The position numbers and the translations under genes are program-made. The notes below the pieces were generated by a model. That model did no database searches and had not been told where the DNA came from. It worked only from the letters and a program-made list of their open reading frames with translations. A DNA stretch of 64,000 nucleotides. It comes from an uncultured Altererythrobacter sp. Lineage in GTDB: Bacteria; Pseudomonadota; Alphaproteobacteria; Sphingomonadales; Sphingomonadaceae. The first letter of the stretch is position 1. Each line of letters starts with the position of its first letter. The DNA is taken from NCBI GenBank assembly GCA_913055875.1, contig CAJXJY010000005.1, positions 124,001 to 188,000 of the forward strand, read 5' to 3'. This document shows, piece after piece, positions 18,650 through 26,485 of this stretch.

Positions 18650-19702
18650 TCACTCCGACGCGGCGACCTCGGTCAGCCAGCGCGTCGCGGGTTCGAGGAA
18701 CAGGTCGGGCCGCTGCTCGCCGTCGCGCCACGCATAGGCCGAAACCGCGTCCGGGTAGATGCGCAGGCCATGCCCGGCCTGCGGAATTTCGAGCCAGGTC
18801 GCACTCCCGGGGCGCAGGCGGTTGACGGTATCGACGATCAGCCGGTGCCCGTGCCGCGGCTCGAACTGGTCGTATTCGCCATAGACGACCATCACCGGCA
18901 CCCGCAGCCGCGCCCAGGCCGCGAGCCAGTTCTTCTGCGCCGCCTGCCAGTGCCACGCATAGGGCCTGCCGTAATGCGGCTGTTCGCTCGTGCCGAACAG
19001 CGAATCCCACACGCCCGCCAGATGCGGATGCGCCGTCTCGATCTGGGCGGGGGTCATCCTGTCGAGCAGGTAGCGACGCTGGAACTCCATCCGCCGCAGC
19101 ATTTCCGCATGGATCTTTCCGGGCGCGAATTCGGCCTGCCGTTCGAGCTGCTGCCGGTCGAAATGCAGCATCCGCTCGAGATAGGTCAGCGCGCCGCCGC
19201 CCTGCACCAGCACTCCCGCCACCGGCTTGTCGAGCGCCACGAGCGGCGCGGTCGTCGCGCCGAGGCTGCTGCCGTAGATCACGATCCGGGCGGGATCGAC
19301 CCAGGGATGCGCTGCGAGCTGGTCGAATGCCTCGCGATAATGGCGCACTTCGGTGTCGTAATCGAGCGCTGAACAGCCCGGCCCCTCGCTGTCGCCTTCG
19401 CCGGCCCGGTCGACCCGGATCAGCGCATATCCCGCCGCCAGCGCCAGTCGTTCCGCCATGCTGGGCCGATCCGCGCGCGGGGCGATCGAACCGCAGGCGA
19501 CCCATTGGGTCAGGAACAGCGCCGGCAGCCGCGCATCGGACCCGGCCGGCCTGCTCACGAAAGCGGACAGCCGCAGCCCCTCGCCGGTGACCACGGCGAC
19601 CCGGTCGTGCTCGAGGCCGGGTCCGTCCTGCCCGGCGGCGCGCATGGGAAGGAAGAGGGCCGAGAGAACGGCCAGCGCCGCGATGAATATCCGTGTGTTC
19701 AT
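18650..19702 (-). CDS. Secreted alpha/beta hydrolase
   Basis: The 350-residue protein has an N-terminal signal peptide (about residues 1-23, ending near AAG) and an alpha/beta hydrolase fold. The nucleophile elbow is G-S-S-L-G in RIVIYGSSLGATTAPL, an acid site is plausible in VVYGEYDQFEP, and the catalytic His is in IPQAGHGLRIYP. The family includes X-Pro dipeptidyl-peptidase/S9-like and esterase members; the substrate is unknown. The start at 19702 gives the signal peptide directly, while the upstream ATG at 19738 would bury it. The LytTR regulator gene ends 61 nt upstream. Confidence 0.8.
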   Translation of the reverse strand: MNTRIFIAALAVLSALFLPMRAAGQDGPGLEHDRVAVVTGEGLRLSAFVSRPAGSDARLPALFLTQWVACGSIAPRADRPSMAERLALAAGYALIRVDRAGEGDSEGPGCSALDYDTEVRHYREAFDQLAAHPWVDPARIVIYGSSLGATTAPLVALDKPVAGVLVQGGGALTYLERMLHFDRQQLERQAEFAPGKIHAEMLRRMEFQRRYLLDRMTPAQIETAHPHLAGVWDSLFGTSEQPHYGRPYAWHWQAAQKNWLAAWARLRVPVMVVYGEYDQFEPRHGHRLIVDTVNRLRPGSATWLEIPQAGHGLRIYPDAVSAYAWRDGEQRPDLFLEPATRWLTEVAASE

Positions 19703-19763
19703 GCCGCGGTCTTTTCGGGTGGCGGCCTGCTCGCGCAATCGCGGCGTGACGAAGGGACGAAAT

Positions 19764-20417
19764 TCAGCCCGTTTCGAGCCCGCCGCGATAGGCGTCGCCG
19801 ACCGGCAACCGCTTTCCGCCTGCCAGCAACACGCCCTGCCGGTCGATCCGCGCGATGGCGCCGCGCCGGATCACATAGGAGCGATGGATGCGGCACACCC
19901 GCTCGCCATGCCGCTCGATCAGCGATGCGAGCGTTGCGCGTGCGAGCACCGGCCTTGCGCCATTACGGTGGAACTCGACGTAATTGCCCGCAGCCTTGGC
20001 CCAGTCGAACTCGGCCGCACTCGCCGCCGGTGTCTCGGCAGGCTCGGAAGACGCGCGGAGCAGGCCGAACGCAGCCAATACCATTGCCGACGCCGCGAGT
20101 CCGGGAAGCCGCCGCACGAGATCGAAACCGGTCGGGGCCTGTCCGCCGAACACCGTTTCGAGCACCAGCGAAAGCGCCAACGCCGCCGCAAGTATCGCGC
20201 AGACCGCTGCCACGCGCCGTATATGCCGGGCGATTTCGATCGCGGCGATCCACGGCGCGATCTGGACGATGCCCCAGGCGAAGGCCTGCCCCAGCGTTTC
20301 GGGATGACCCGCAAACGAGGTGTAGAGCAGGCAATAGACTGCATTGACCGCGACCGCGAAAACGCAGGCGCACAGGACGCGCGCGGCGAGCGACAGGTTC
20401 TCGTAGGCGACCAGCAT
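19764..20417 (-). CDS. Membrane-anchored LytTR-domain transcriptional regulator
   Basis: The 217-residue protein begins with four likely membrane helices (about residues 10-115) and ends in a LytTR DNA-binding domain (about 120-215) with typical blocks: AAGNYVEFHRNGARPVLARATLASL, RIHRSYVIRRGAIARI and LPVGDAYRGGL. Membrane-bound LytTR proteins (LytTR regulatory systems) often control their neighbours; the hydrolase gene directly downstream is the natural candidate. A partner small membrane inhibitor is not evident. It sits 7 nt from the trmB stop on the same strand, so trmB is just upstream in the transcript. Confidence 0.85.
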   Translation of the reverse strand: MLVAYENLSLAARVLCACVFAVAVNAVYCLLYTSFAGHPETLGQAFAWGIVQIAPWIAAIEIARHIRRVAAVCAILAAALALSLVLETVFGGQAPTGFDLVRRLPGLAASAMVLAAFGLLRASSEPAETPAASAAEFDWAKAAGNYVEFHRNGARPVLARATLASLIERHGERVCRIHRSYVIRRGAIARIDRQGVLLAGGKRLPVGDAYRGGLETG

Positions 20418-20424
20418 GGTGCGA

Positions 20425-21135
20425 TCATATCCGCCGGTAGCGGAAATACCACACCTCGTGGCCCTGCTTGCGGGCCTTGGCTTCGTAGCGTGTCGCGCTC
20501 CAGCCGCCGGGTCGCGTCTCCCAGCTTCGGCGCCCTTCGACCAGCCATTCGAAGCTGTCCGAATGCCGCCGCATCACCGCCAGCGCGTGGCGGAGGTAGA
20601 CCGGATGGTCGGTGCCGAAGCGGAATTCGCCGCCCGGCTTGAGCTTGGCCGCGATCAGTTCGACCGGGCCGTCGTTCATCATCCGCCGCTTGGCATGCCG
20701 CGCCTTGGGCCACGGGTCGGGGTGGAGCAGGTAGACGAAGCTCAGCGCGCCGTCGGGGATGCGCGCCAGCACCTCCAGCGCGTCGCCGTGATGGAGGCGG
20801 ATATTGGCCAGCTGCCGGTCGCGGACATGCACCAGCGCGCCGGCGACTCCGTTGAGGAACGGCTCGGCGCCGACGAAGCCGTGATCGGGCAGCATGTCGG
20901 CCCGGTCGGCCATATGCTCGCCCGAGCCGAAGCCGATCTCGAAATGCAGCGGGCGCCCCTCTTCCTTGGCGTGGCCGAACAGCCGCTCCGCCGTGACCTC
21001 GCCATCTTCCGGCACGGCGATCTGCGGCAGCAGCTTGTCGACCAGTTCCTGCTGCGCGGCGCGCAGCGGCTTGCCGACGCTGCGGCCGTAGAGCCGGTTG
21101 AGCGTGGTCGGATCGCCTTCCTTGAATGCAGTCAT
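20425..21135 (-). CDS. trmB: tRNA (guanosine(46)-N7)-methyltransferase
   Basis: TrmB methylates G46 in the variable loop of tRNAs with SAM. The 236-residue protein has the SAM motif FEIGFGSGEHM, the motif LHPDPWPKARHAKRRMM that binds substrate and is diagnostic for the family, and the C-terminal TRYEAKARKQGHEVWYFRY block. The length is normal. It lies between the TSUP permease gene (20 nt upstream) and the LytTR gene (7 nt downstream), all on the minus strand. Confidence 0.95.
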   Translation of the reverse strand: MTAFKEGDPTTLNRLYGRSVGKPLRAAQQELVDKLLPQIAVPEDGEVTAERLFGHAKEEGRPLHFEIGFGSGEHMADRADMLPDHGFVGAEPFLNGVAGALVHVRDRQLANIRLHHGDALEVLARIPDGALSFVYLLHPDPWPKARHAKRRMMNDGPVELIAAKLKPGGEFRFGTDHPVYLRHALAVMRRHSDSFEWLVEGRRSWETRPGGWSATRYEAKARKQGHEVWYFRYRRI

Positions 21136-21154
21136 GCGGCGCGCCCTAGCGCCG

Positions 21155-21919
21155 TCAGCCCCACGCCGTCCAGATACCGTAGCCGCTGGTCAGGGTAAGC
21201 GCGACGCCGACCATGATCAGCATGAATTTGGGGCTGAAATGCCGCGCCGCCACCGCACCGAACGGGGCCGCGGCGATCCCGCCGATGATCAGCCCGAGCG
21301 TCGCCCCGGCGATATGCGAGATGCCGAGGTGATAGATGAAGGCCGCCGAAATGCTCAGCGTGAGGAAGAATTCGACCGAGTTCACGGTGCCCACCACCTT
21401 GCGCGGCTCGGCGCCCTGGACGAGCAGGTTGGAGGTCACCACCGGCCCCCAGCCGCCACCGCCCGCCGCATCGAGGAACCCGCCGACCAGGCCGAGCGGC
21501 GCGACATGCTTCGCCTCGCGCAGCCTGGGCGGGTAGAGCAGGCCGCGCACCAGCAGCCACAGCCCGATCCCGGCGAGGTAGAGCAGCACGAACGGCTTGA
21601 TCAGTTCGCCGTCGATCGAGGTCAGCAGGTAGGTGCCGGCCATGCCGCCCGCGACCCCGGGGATCAGCAGGCGTACGAACAGGCCCTTGTCGATATTGCC
21701 GGCGATCAAATGGCTGATGCCCGAGGTCGCAGTGGTGAAGCATTCGACCAGGTGCACCCGCTGCGAGGCGAGCGCGGGAGGCACCCCGAGCAGCCCGACC
21801 ATCAGCGTGTTGGTGATGACCCCGAACGCCATGCCGAGCGCGCCGTCGACCAATTGCGCGGCGAACCCGATCGCGATGAACGGCAGAATCGCCGCGAGAT
21901 CGATACCAAGCCAATCCAT
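21155..21919 (-). CDS. TauE/SafE (TSUP) family sulfite/organosulfonate exporter
   Basis: The 254-residue integral membrane protein has about eight hydrophobic segments and two Gly-rich internal repeats (AQLVDGALGMAFGVITNTLM; then GGFLDAAGGGGWGPVVTSNLL), the duplicated signature of the TSUP family. Such proteins move sulfite, sulfonates or related anions across the inner membrane. The direction and substrate here are unknown. The start at 21919 (MDWLG) has GGAA upstream and matches the family N-terminus; an ATG at 21964 is less likely. Confidence 0.88.
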   Translation of the reverse strand: MDWLGIDLAAILPFIAIGFAAQLVDGALGMAFGVITNTLMVGLLGVPPALASQRVHLVECFTTATSGISHLIAGNIDKGLFVRLLIPGVAGGMAGTYLLTSIDGELIKPFVLLYLAGIGLWLLVRGLLYPPRLREAKHVAPLGLVGGFLDAAGGGGWGPVVTSNLLVQGAEPRKVVGTVNSVEFFLTLSISAAFIYHLGISHIAGATLGLIIGGIAAAPFGAVAARHFSPKFMLIMVGVALTLTSGYGIWTAWG

Positions 21920-22005
21920 CTCGCGTGATTCCTTCGCCTGTTGCAGCGCGCGATTTACCTGCAATCGGTTGGGGGAGCGATAGAAATTCGCATTCTACCC
22001 GCAAA

Positions 22006-22036
22006 AGAAAAACGCCCGGAGCCGTGGCCCCGGGCG
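22006..22036 (-). terminator. Rho-independent terminator of ctrA
   Basis: On the minus strand the stem GCCCGG-GGCC pairs with GGCT-CCGGGC around a short AC loop and is followed by GTTTTTC. It lies 34-64 nt after the ctrA stop codon. Confidence 0.8.
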
Positions 22037-22069
22037 CATCCCCCATCCCCCAGAAGAGACTGAATTTCG

Positions 22070-22765
22070 TTACGCGGCTTCCGCGGCGCTTTCGGGATCG
22101 CGCAGCACGTAGCCGCGGCCCCAGACGGTTTCGATGTAGTTCTCGCCGCCGCAGGCATGGCTGAGTTTCTTGCGCAGCTTGCAGATGAACACGTCGATGA
22201 TCTTGAGTTCGGGCTCGTCCATCCCGCCGTAGAGATGGTTGAGGAACATTTCCTTGGTCAGCGTGGTGCCCTTGCGCAGCGACAGCAGCTCGAGCATCGC
22301 ATATTCCTTGCCGGTCAGGTGAACGCGCGCGCCGTCGACTTCGACCGTCTTGGCGTCGAGGTTCACGGCGAGCTTGCCGGTGCGGATGATCGACTGGCTG
22401 TGGCCCTTCGAGCGGCGCACCACGGCGTGGATGCGCGCGACCAGTTCCTCGCGGTGGAACGGCTTGGTCACGTAATCGTCGGCACCGAAGCCGAAGCTGC
22501 GGATCTTGGAGTCCATCTCGGCGATGCCGGAGAGGATCAGCACCGGCGTCTGCACCTTGGCGACGCGCAGCTTCTTGAGCACGTCGTAACCGTGCATGTC
22601 GGGCAGGTTGAGGTCGAGCAGGATGATGTCGTAATCATACAGCTTGCCCAGATCGAGACCCTCCTCGCCGAGATCGGTCGAGTAGACATTGAAGCCCTCG
22701 GTAGTGAGCATCAGCTCGATGGCCTTGGCCGTCGTCGGCTCGTCTTCGATCAGTAGTACACGCAT
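22070..22765 (-). CDS. ctrA: Cell cycle response regulator CtrA
   Basis: CtrA is the master OmpR-type response regulator of alphaproteobacteria and controls division, motility and, in Caulobacter, replication. The 231-residue protein has the receiver domain with phospho-acceptor D51 in [17 protein letters not shown]104-region [15 protein letters not shown], and a winged-helix output domain with the highly conserved [12 protein letters not shown] and [25 protein letters not shown] segments. The C-terminus ends EAA, allowing ClpXP recognition in the known manner, although the DivL/CckA genes are not here. A degenerate CtrA box upstream suggests autoregulation. Confidence 0.97.
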   Translation of the reverse strand: MRVLLIEDEPTTAKAIELMLTTEGFNVYSTDLGEEGLDLGKLYDYDIILLDLNLPDMHGYDVLKKLRVAKVQTPVLILSGIAEMDSKIRSFGFGADDYVTKPFHREELVARIHAVVRRSKGHSQSIIRTGKLAVNLDAKTVEVDGARVHLTGKEYAMLELLSLRKGTTLTKEMFLNHLYGGMDEPELKIIDVFICKLRKKLSHACGGENYIETVWGRGYVLRDPESAAEAA

Positions 22766-22799
22766 GGGTAGGTTCCCCCTTTGCCCGTCAATCCGTGCG

Positions 22800-22815
22800 G
22801 TAACGCCCCGCTAAC
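22800..22815 (+). promoter_or_regulatory. Degenerate CtrA-like box upstream of ctrA
   Basis: The sequence GTAA-CGCCCCG-CTAAC has the right spacing for TTAA-N7-TTAAC with two mismatches. It lies 35-50 nt before the ctrA start codon. Isolated half sites TTAACC (about 22833) and GGTTAA (about 22857) lie farther upstream. CtrA autoregulation is established in Caulobacter; for this locus it is inference. Confidence 0.3.
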
Positions 22816-22954
22816 AGGTGTTGCCCTTCATTAACCACACAAGGTGTGAAGGGAAAAGGTTAATTTCCCGTAAACCGAGGGAATCCGGCGAGTCGCGGGT
22901 GTCAGTGAAGCACGCGGCAGAGAAGTTGTGCAGGTGGAAAGGTAGATGAGTCTC

Positions 22955-23255
22955 CTGTTTTTCGCACCCGCCTCCGCGGGTGCGTCCTCGCGGCTGTTCC
23001 TCCCTTCGGTCGGGCCGCTGCGGGCGGCCGGTCGGCCTTGCGGACCCTCTCGGGTCCGTGCTCCGCGACCAAGCCGTTTGGCTCGGTCCGGGTCCCCGGT
23101 CAGACCTGCGAGGCTTGCGCCAGGAACTTGGCGCAAGCCTCGCCACCGCGCCGCGACCAGCGGCGCCAGAGCGCGACTGCGCGACCGTAGGTGCCCGGAG
23201 CGTAGCGAAGGAATAGCACCGGAGGATGCACCCGCGGAGGCGGGTGCGAAACACA
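22955..23255. repeat. About 300-bp element with imperfect terminal inverted repeats
   Basis: The ends read TTTCGCACCCGCCTCCGCGG on the left and the matching inverse (CCGCGGAGGCGGGTGCGAAA) on the right. The inverted similarity continues inward for some 50 bp (GCGTCCTC... against GAGGATGC; TTCCTCCCTTCGG against CGAAGGAATAGC). Inside are strong local hairpins, including GAGGCTTGCGCCA against TGGCGCAAGCCTC at about 23108-23141. No convincing gene is present. It occupies most of the 528-bp gap between ctrA and rpoN and resembles a MITE or an expanded REP pair. Confidence 0.7.
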
Positions 23256-23292
23256 GGGACTCAAACCGCGCCACCCATCCCGACGCCAGCCA

Positions 23293-24756
23293 TCACATCC
23301 CCGCCAGCTTTTTCTGCCGCCGCCGCTGCACGCTGCTGCCGATCCCCATCGCCTCGCGGTACTTGGCCACGGTCCGCCGCGCGATATCGAAGCCCTCTGC
23401 CTTGAGCAGTTCGACCAGCTTGTCGTCGGACAGGATCTTCTTCGCATCCTCGGCGTCGGTCAGCGCCTTGATCCGCGCCTTGACCGCTTCGCTCGACGCG
23501 CCTTCGCCGTCGGCGCTGCCCCCGGTTCTGGCGACCCCGCTGGTGAAGAAGTATTTGAGTTCGAACGTACCGCGTTCGCAATGCAGGTACTTGTTGCTGG
23601 TCACGCGGCTGACGGTGCTTTCGTGCATCTCGATTTCTTCCGCCACCTCGCGCAGCGTCAGCGGCTTCAGTTCGGACACGCCGCGGCGGAAGAACCCGTC
23701 CTGCCGCTTGACGATCTCGGCGGCGGTCTTGAGGATCGTCTTCTGCCGCTGGTCGAGCGCCTTGATCAGCCAGTTGGCATCGGCGAGCTTCTCGCCCAGC
23801 CAGGCGCGGCTCGCCCTGTCCGCGCAGCCGTCCTGCAATTCGACGTAATATTCGCGGTTCACCACCAGACGCGGCAGCGTGTCCTCGTTGAGGCGGATAT
23901 CCCATCCGTCGTCCTTGCCGGCAGATAGCAGGATATCGGGCACGATCGCGCTTTCCGCGCTCCCGCCGTAGCGGCAGCCGGGTTTGGGGTCGTAGTCGCG
24001 CAATTCGGCTAGCATGTCGGCGAAATCCTCGTCGTCGACGTCGCACATGCGTTTCAGGCGGACGAACTCGCCGCGCGCGACGAGGTCGAGATTGTCGATC
24101 AGCCGCGCCATGCACGGATCGTAGCGGTCGGCTTCGCGCGCCTGCAGCGCGAGGCATTCGCCGAGCGTGCGCGCGCCGACCCCGGTCGGATCGAGCGACT
24201 GCACCGCTTCGAGCGCGCGCTCGGCCTCGGCCAGCGGGATGCCGAGATCGGCGGCGACGCTCTCGAGATCCGCGGTCAAATAGCCCGCCTCGTCGAGCAG
24301 ACCTATCAGGTGGCGCGCGACGAATTCCTCACGCGCATCGCCCGCCGCCGCGCCGACCTGCGCCTCGAGATGCTCGGCCAGCGTCGGCCCGTCGTCGCCG
24401 CGCTCGTCGATGCCGGGGAGGTCGGCGGACGGACCTGCGGACAGCGACGAGCCCCATTCACCGTCGCCGGTGTCGCGATCGCGGTCGAGCGCGGCGGGAT
24501 CGATATCGAGCGCCTGCTCGCCCTCGCCGGGGGTCGCATCGTGGATTTCGGCGGGATCGCTGGCGGGTGCGTCCGCGGGATCGTTCTCGCGCCGGACCTC
24601 GCCCGCTTCGAGCAGCGGATTGGCTTCGAGCGCCTCGCCGATGAAGGTCTCGATTTCGAGATTGGACAGCGCCAGCAGCTTGATCGCCTGCTGCAGCTGC
24701 GGCGTCATCACCAGCGATTGCGTCTGGCGAAGGTCGAGGCGCGGCCCGAGAGCCAC
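23293..24756 (-). CDS. rpoN: RNA polymerase sigma-54 factor RpoN
   Basis: Sigma-54 directs transcription from -24/-12 promoters with enhancer-binding activators. The 487-residue protein starts LGPRLDLRQTQSLVMTPQLQ (region I, activator contact), has an acidic region II (about 50-120), the core-binding and HTH regions, and the RpoN box DIARRTVAKYREAMGI close to the C-terminus. The GTG at 24756 is chosen because homology begins immediately after it. The frame remains open to 24930 through a composite repeat, and an N-terminal extension made from repeat sequence is unlikely but not excluded. Confidence 0.95.
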   Translation of the reverse strand: MALGPRLDLRQTQSLVMTPQLQQAIKLLALSNLEIETFIGEALEANPLLEAGEVRRENDPADAPASDPAEIHDATPGEGEQALDIDPAALDRDRDTGDGEWGSSLSAGPSADLPGIDERGDDGPTLAEHLEAQVGAAAGDAREEFVARHLIGLLDEAGYLTADLESVAADLGIPLAEAERALEAVQSLDPTGVGARTLGECLALQAREADRYDPCMARLIDNLDLVARGEFVRLKRMCDVDDEDFADMLAELRDYDPKPGCRYGGSAESAIVPDILLSAGKDDGWDIRLNEDTLPRLVVNREYYVELQDGCADRASRAWLGEKLADANWLIKALDQRQKTILKTAAEIVKRQDGFFRRGVSELKPLTLREVAEEIEMHESTVSRVTSNKYLHCERGTFELKYFFTSGVARTGGSADGEGASSEAVKARIKALTDAEDAKKILSDDKLVELLKAEGFDIARRTVAKYREAMGIGSSVQRRRQKKLAGM

Positions 24757-24778
24757 TATGCGGCTCCGCAATCGTTGG

Positions 24779-24951
24779 ATGGGGTGGCGTGGGATGGAAC
24801 AGCCCCGGCGGGCCGGCGCTTGCCACCAAGCAACAGGCTTCGTCCCCGCCGGAAAACCACTCACTGGTGGCCGGGTGGGGGAGTGGGCCGGTGCCGCTTC
24901 CGGCCGACCGAGAATTGCCTCAAGCGACACGTTTCCAGACGGTCGGAAAAA
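24779..24951. repeat. Composite nested-palindrome repeat, unit 6 (no intact core)
   Basis: The unit has half core arm GGCGTGGGATGGAACAGCC (to 24800), module A inverted (about 24801-24857), a second half arm ending GTGGGCCGGTGCCGC (to about 24894), and a diverged second module A (CCGGCCGACCG ... CGGTCGG, about 24897-24948). It lies between lptB and rpoN on the minus strand and would be transcribed as the rpoN leader. Confidence 0.75.
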
Positions 24952-24966
24952 GAAATCGCCGGCAAA

Positions 24967-25758
24967 TCACAACGTAAAACTCTCACCCAGATACAGCCGG
25001 CGCACGTTCTCGTCGGCGACCAGGTCCTGCGGGGTGCCGGCGAACAGCACCTGCCCGCCGTAGATGATGCAGGCGCGGTCGACGATGTCGAGCGTTTCGC
25101 GGACGTTGTGATCGGTGATCAGCACGCCGATGCCGCGCTGCTTCAGATCCTTCACCAAGTCGCGGATATCGCTGATCGAGAGCGGGTCGATCCCGGCGAA
25201 GGGTTCGTCGAGCAGCATGATCGAGGGCTTGGCCGCGAGCGCGCGGGCGATCTCGCAGCGCCGCCGCTCGCCGCCCGACAGCGCCATCGCGGGGCTCTCG
25301 CGCAATTTCGTCAGGCCGAATTCCTCGAGCAGCCGTTCGAGTTCGGCGGCGCGCGTCTCGCCATCGGGCTCGACCATCTCGAGCACGCAATTGATGTTCT
25401 GCTCGACCGTCATCGCGCGGAAGATGCTGGTTTCCTGCGGCAGGTAGCCGAGGCCGAGGATCGCGCGGCGGTACATCGGCAGGTGCGTCACGTCCTCGCC
25501 GTCCATCATGATGCGGCCCGCATCGGGCTTCACCAGACCCATGATCGAATAGAAACAGGTCGTCTTGCCCGCGCCGTTGGGGCCCAGCAGCCCGAGCACC
25601 TCGCCCTTGTCCACGGTCAGCGAGATGTCGGTCAGTACCGCGCGCTTGTCGTAGCTCTTGGCGATCGAGACGACTTCCAGCCCGCCGTGCGGGAGCGGGG
25701 CGGTGGCGTCGACGGGCTGCGCTTCGGAGGCGTCTGGGGCGGTCGCAACGGTGCTCAT
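24967..25758 (-). CDS. lptB: LPS export ABC transporter ATP-binding protein LptB
   Basis: LptB powers extraction of lipopolysaccharide from the inner membrane with LptFG. The 263-residue protein has Walker A GPNGAGKTT, the Q-loop in LPQETSIFRAMTVEQN, the signature LSGGERRRCEIARAL, Walker B IMLLDEPFAGIDP and the switch ITDHNVRETL. The LPQETSIFR and GVLITDHNVRETL forms are characteristic of LptB. An N-terminal extension of about 25 residues, Ala/Pro-rich, is unusual but mild. Its position next to rpoN matches the conserved lptB-rpoN order. Confidence 0.96.
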   Translation of the reverse strand: MSTVATAPDASEAQPVDATAPLPHGGLEVVSIAKSYDKRAVLTDISLTVDKGEVLGLLGPNGAGKTTCFYSIMGLVKPDAGRIMMDGEDVTHLPMYRRAILGLGYLPQETSIFRAMTVEQNINCVLEMVEPDGETRAAELERLLEEFGLTKLRESPAMALSGGERRRCEIARALAAKPSIMLLDEPFAGIDPLSISDIRDLVKDLKQRGIGVLITDHNVRETLDIVDRACIIYGGQVLFAGTPQDLVADENVRRLYLGESFTL

Positions 25759-25895
25759 GCGGCCCATGTAGCATCGCAAACCGCCCGGAAAACCCCTTTT
25801 CCTCGAAACTGGCAGGGTTCCTGCATGCCCGCGCGATGGTTACCGCTCTTGCGTCCCGTTCATGGAAGTGAAATACTCCGACTCGGGCAGAGGAT

Positions 25896-26300
25896 ATGGG
25901 AGAGAGGCCAGTGAACAAGGCTCTCGGATCGCACGAGCATACTACCGAACGCGCCGCCGAACGCAGGCGCGACTGGCGCAAGGGGATGAGCGACAACGTC
26001 GCTTCCGCGCTGATCGTCTATACCGGGCTGCAGATATTCGTGACCGTGCACGCAATGAAGGATGCGGTGAGCGGCTCGGTGTCGCTCCTGCCCTATCTCG
26101 CCCTGGCGGTGCTGGTCGTCGCGATCATCCCCGCCTGCCGCAAGTTCGAACGGCGCTGGGTCAACCTGTCCGACGAAGAGAGTGCCGACCCGTCGCTGGC
26201 CGGAGCCTATCGCCGCGATCAGATCCTGTTGTGGCTGCTCGCGATCGGGCTGCCTTTCGTGCTCACCGGCCTGTTCAGGGCGATCGCCAGCCTGACCTGA
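25896..26300 (+). CDS. Hypothetical three-helix inner-membrane protein
   Basis: The 134-residue protein has a basic N-terminus (TTERAAERRRDWRKGM), then three membrane segments (about residues 36-54, 61-80 and 109-130) and a charged cytoplasmic-looking loop between the second and third. I do not recognise a family. A GTG at 25911 (MNKALG...) with GGGAGAG just upstream is an equally good start and would remove five residues. It is a single gene, divergent from lptB and followed by repeat unit 7. Confidence 0.7.
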   Translation: MGERPVNKALGSHEHTTERAAERRRDWRKGMSDNVASALIVYTGLQIFVTVHAMKDAVSGSVSLLPYLALAVLVVAIIPACRKFERRWVNLSDEESADPSLAGAYRRDQILLWLLAIGLPFVLTGLFRAIASLT

Positions 26301-26336
26301 CCCGGCGCATGCTGTTGCGCAGCGCAGGGACGCCGC

Positions 26337-26476
26337 CTAGAGTCGTTTGCAGCTTTGCTGAATCGGCACCGGCCCTCTCCCCCACCCGGCCACCCAACGA
26401 TAGTAAACTATGGGTGGCCGGGTGGGGGAGAGGGCCGGTGCCGAAACCGTTTCAGCTTGACTGAAACACAATCTAG
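26337..26476. repeat. Composite repeat, unit 7 (minimal symmetric form)
   Basis: This compact copy is almost one continuous palindrome: CTAGAGTCGTTTGCAGC at the left, core palindrome 26363-26444 (arms TCGGCACCGGCCCTCTCC, tip GATAGTAAACTATG), and TTTCAGCTTGACTGAAAC with AATCTAG at the right. Both ends are CTAG. It has no D or A module, so it shows the minimal mobile-looking unit. The right end is 9 bp before the pmbA start codon. Confidence 0.85.
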
Positions 26477-26485
26477 GCCGCCCCG

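Noticed and set aside
22966-23270. Open frame with repeated A-P-A-E-A-G-A-like peptides between ctrA and rpoN
   Set aside because: The peptides come from translating the terminal inverted repeats (CACCCGCCTCCGCGG). The whole frame lies within the repeat element and has no ribosome binding site.
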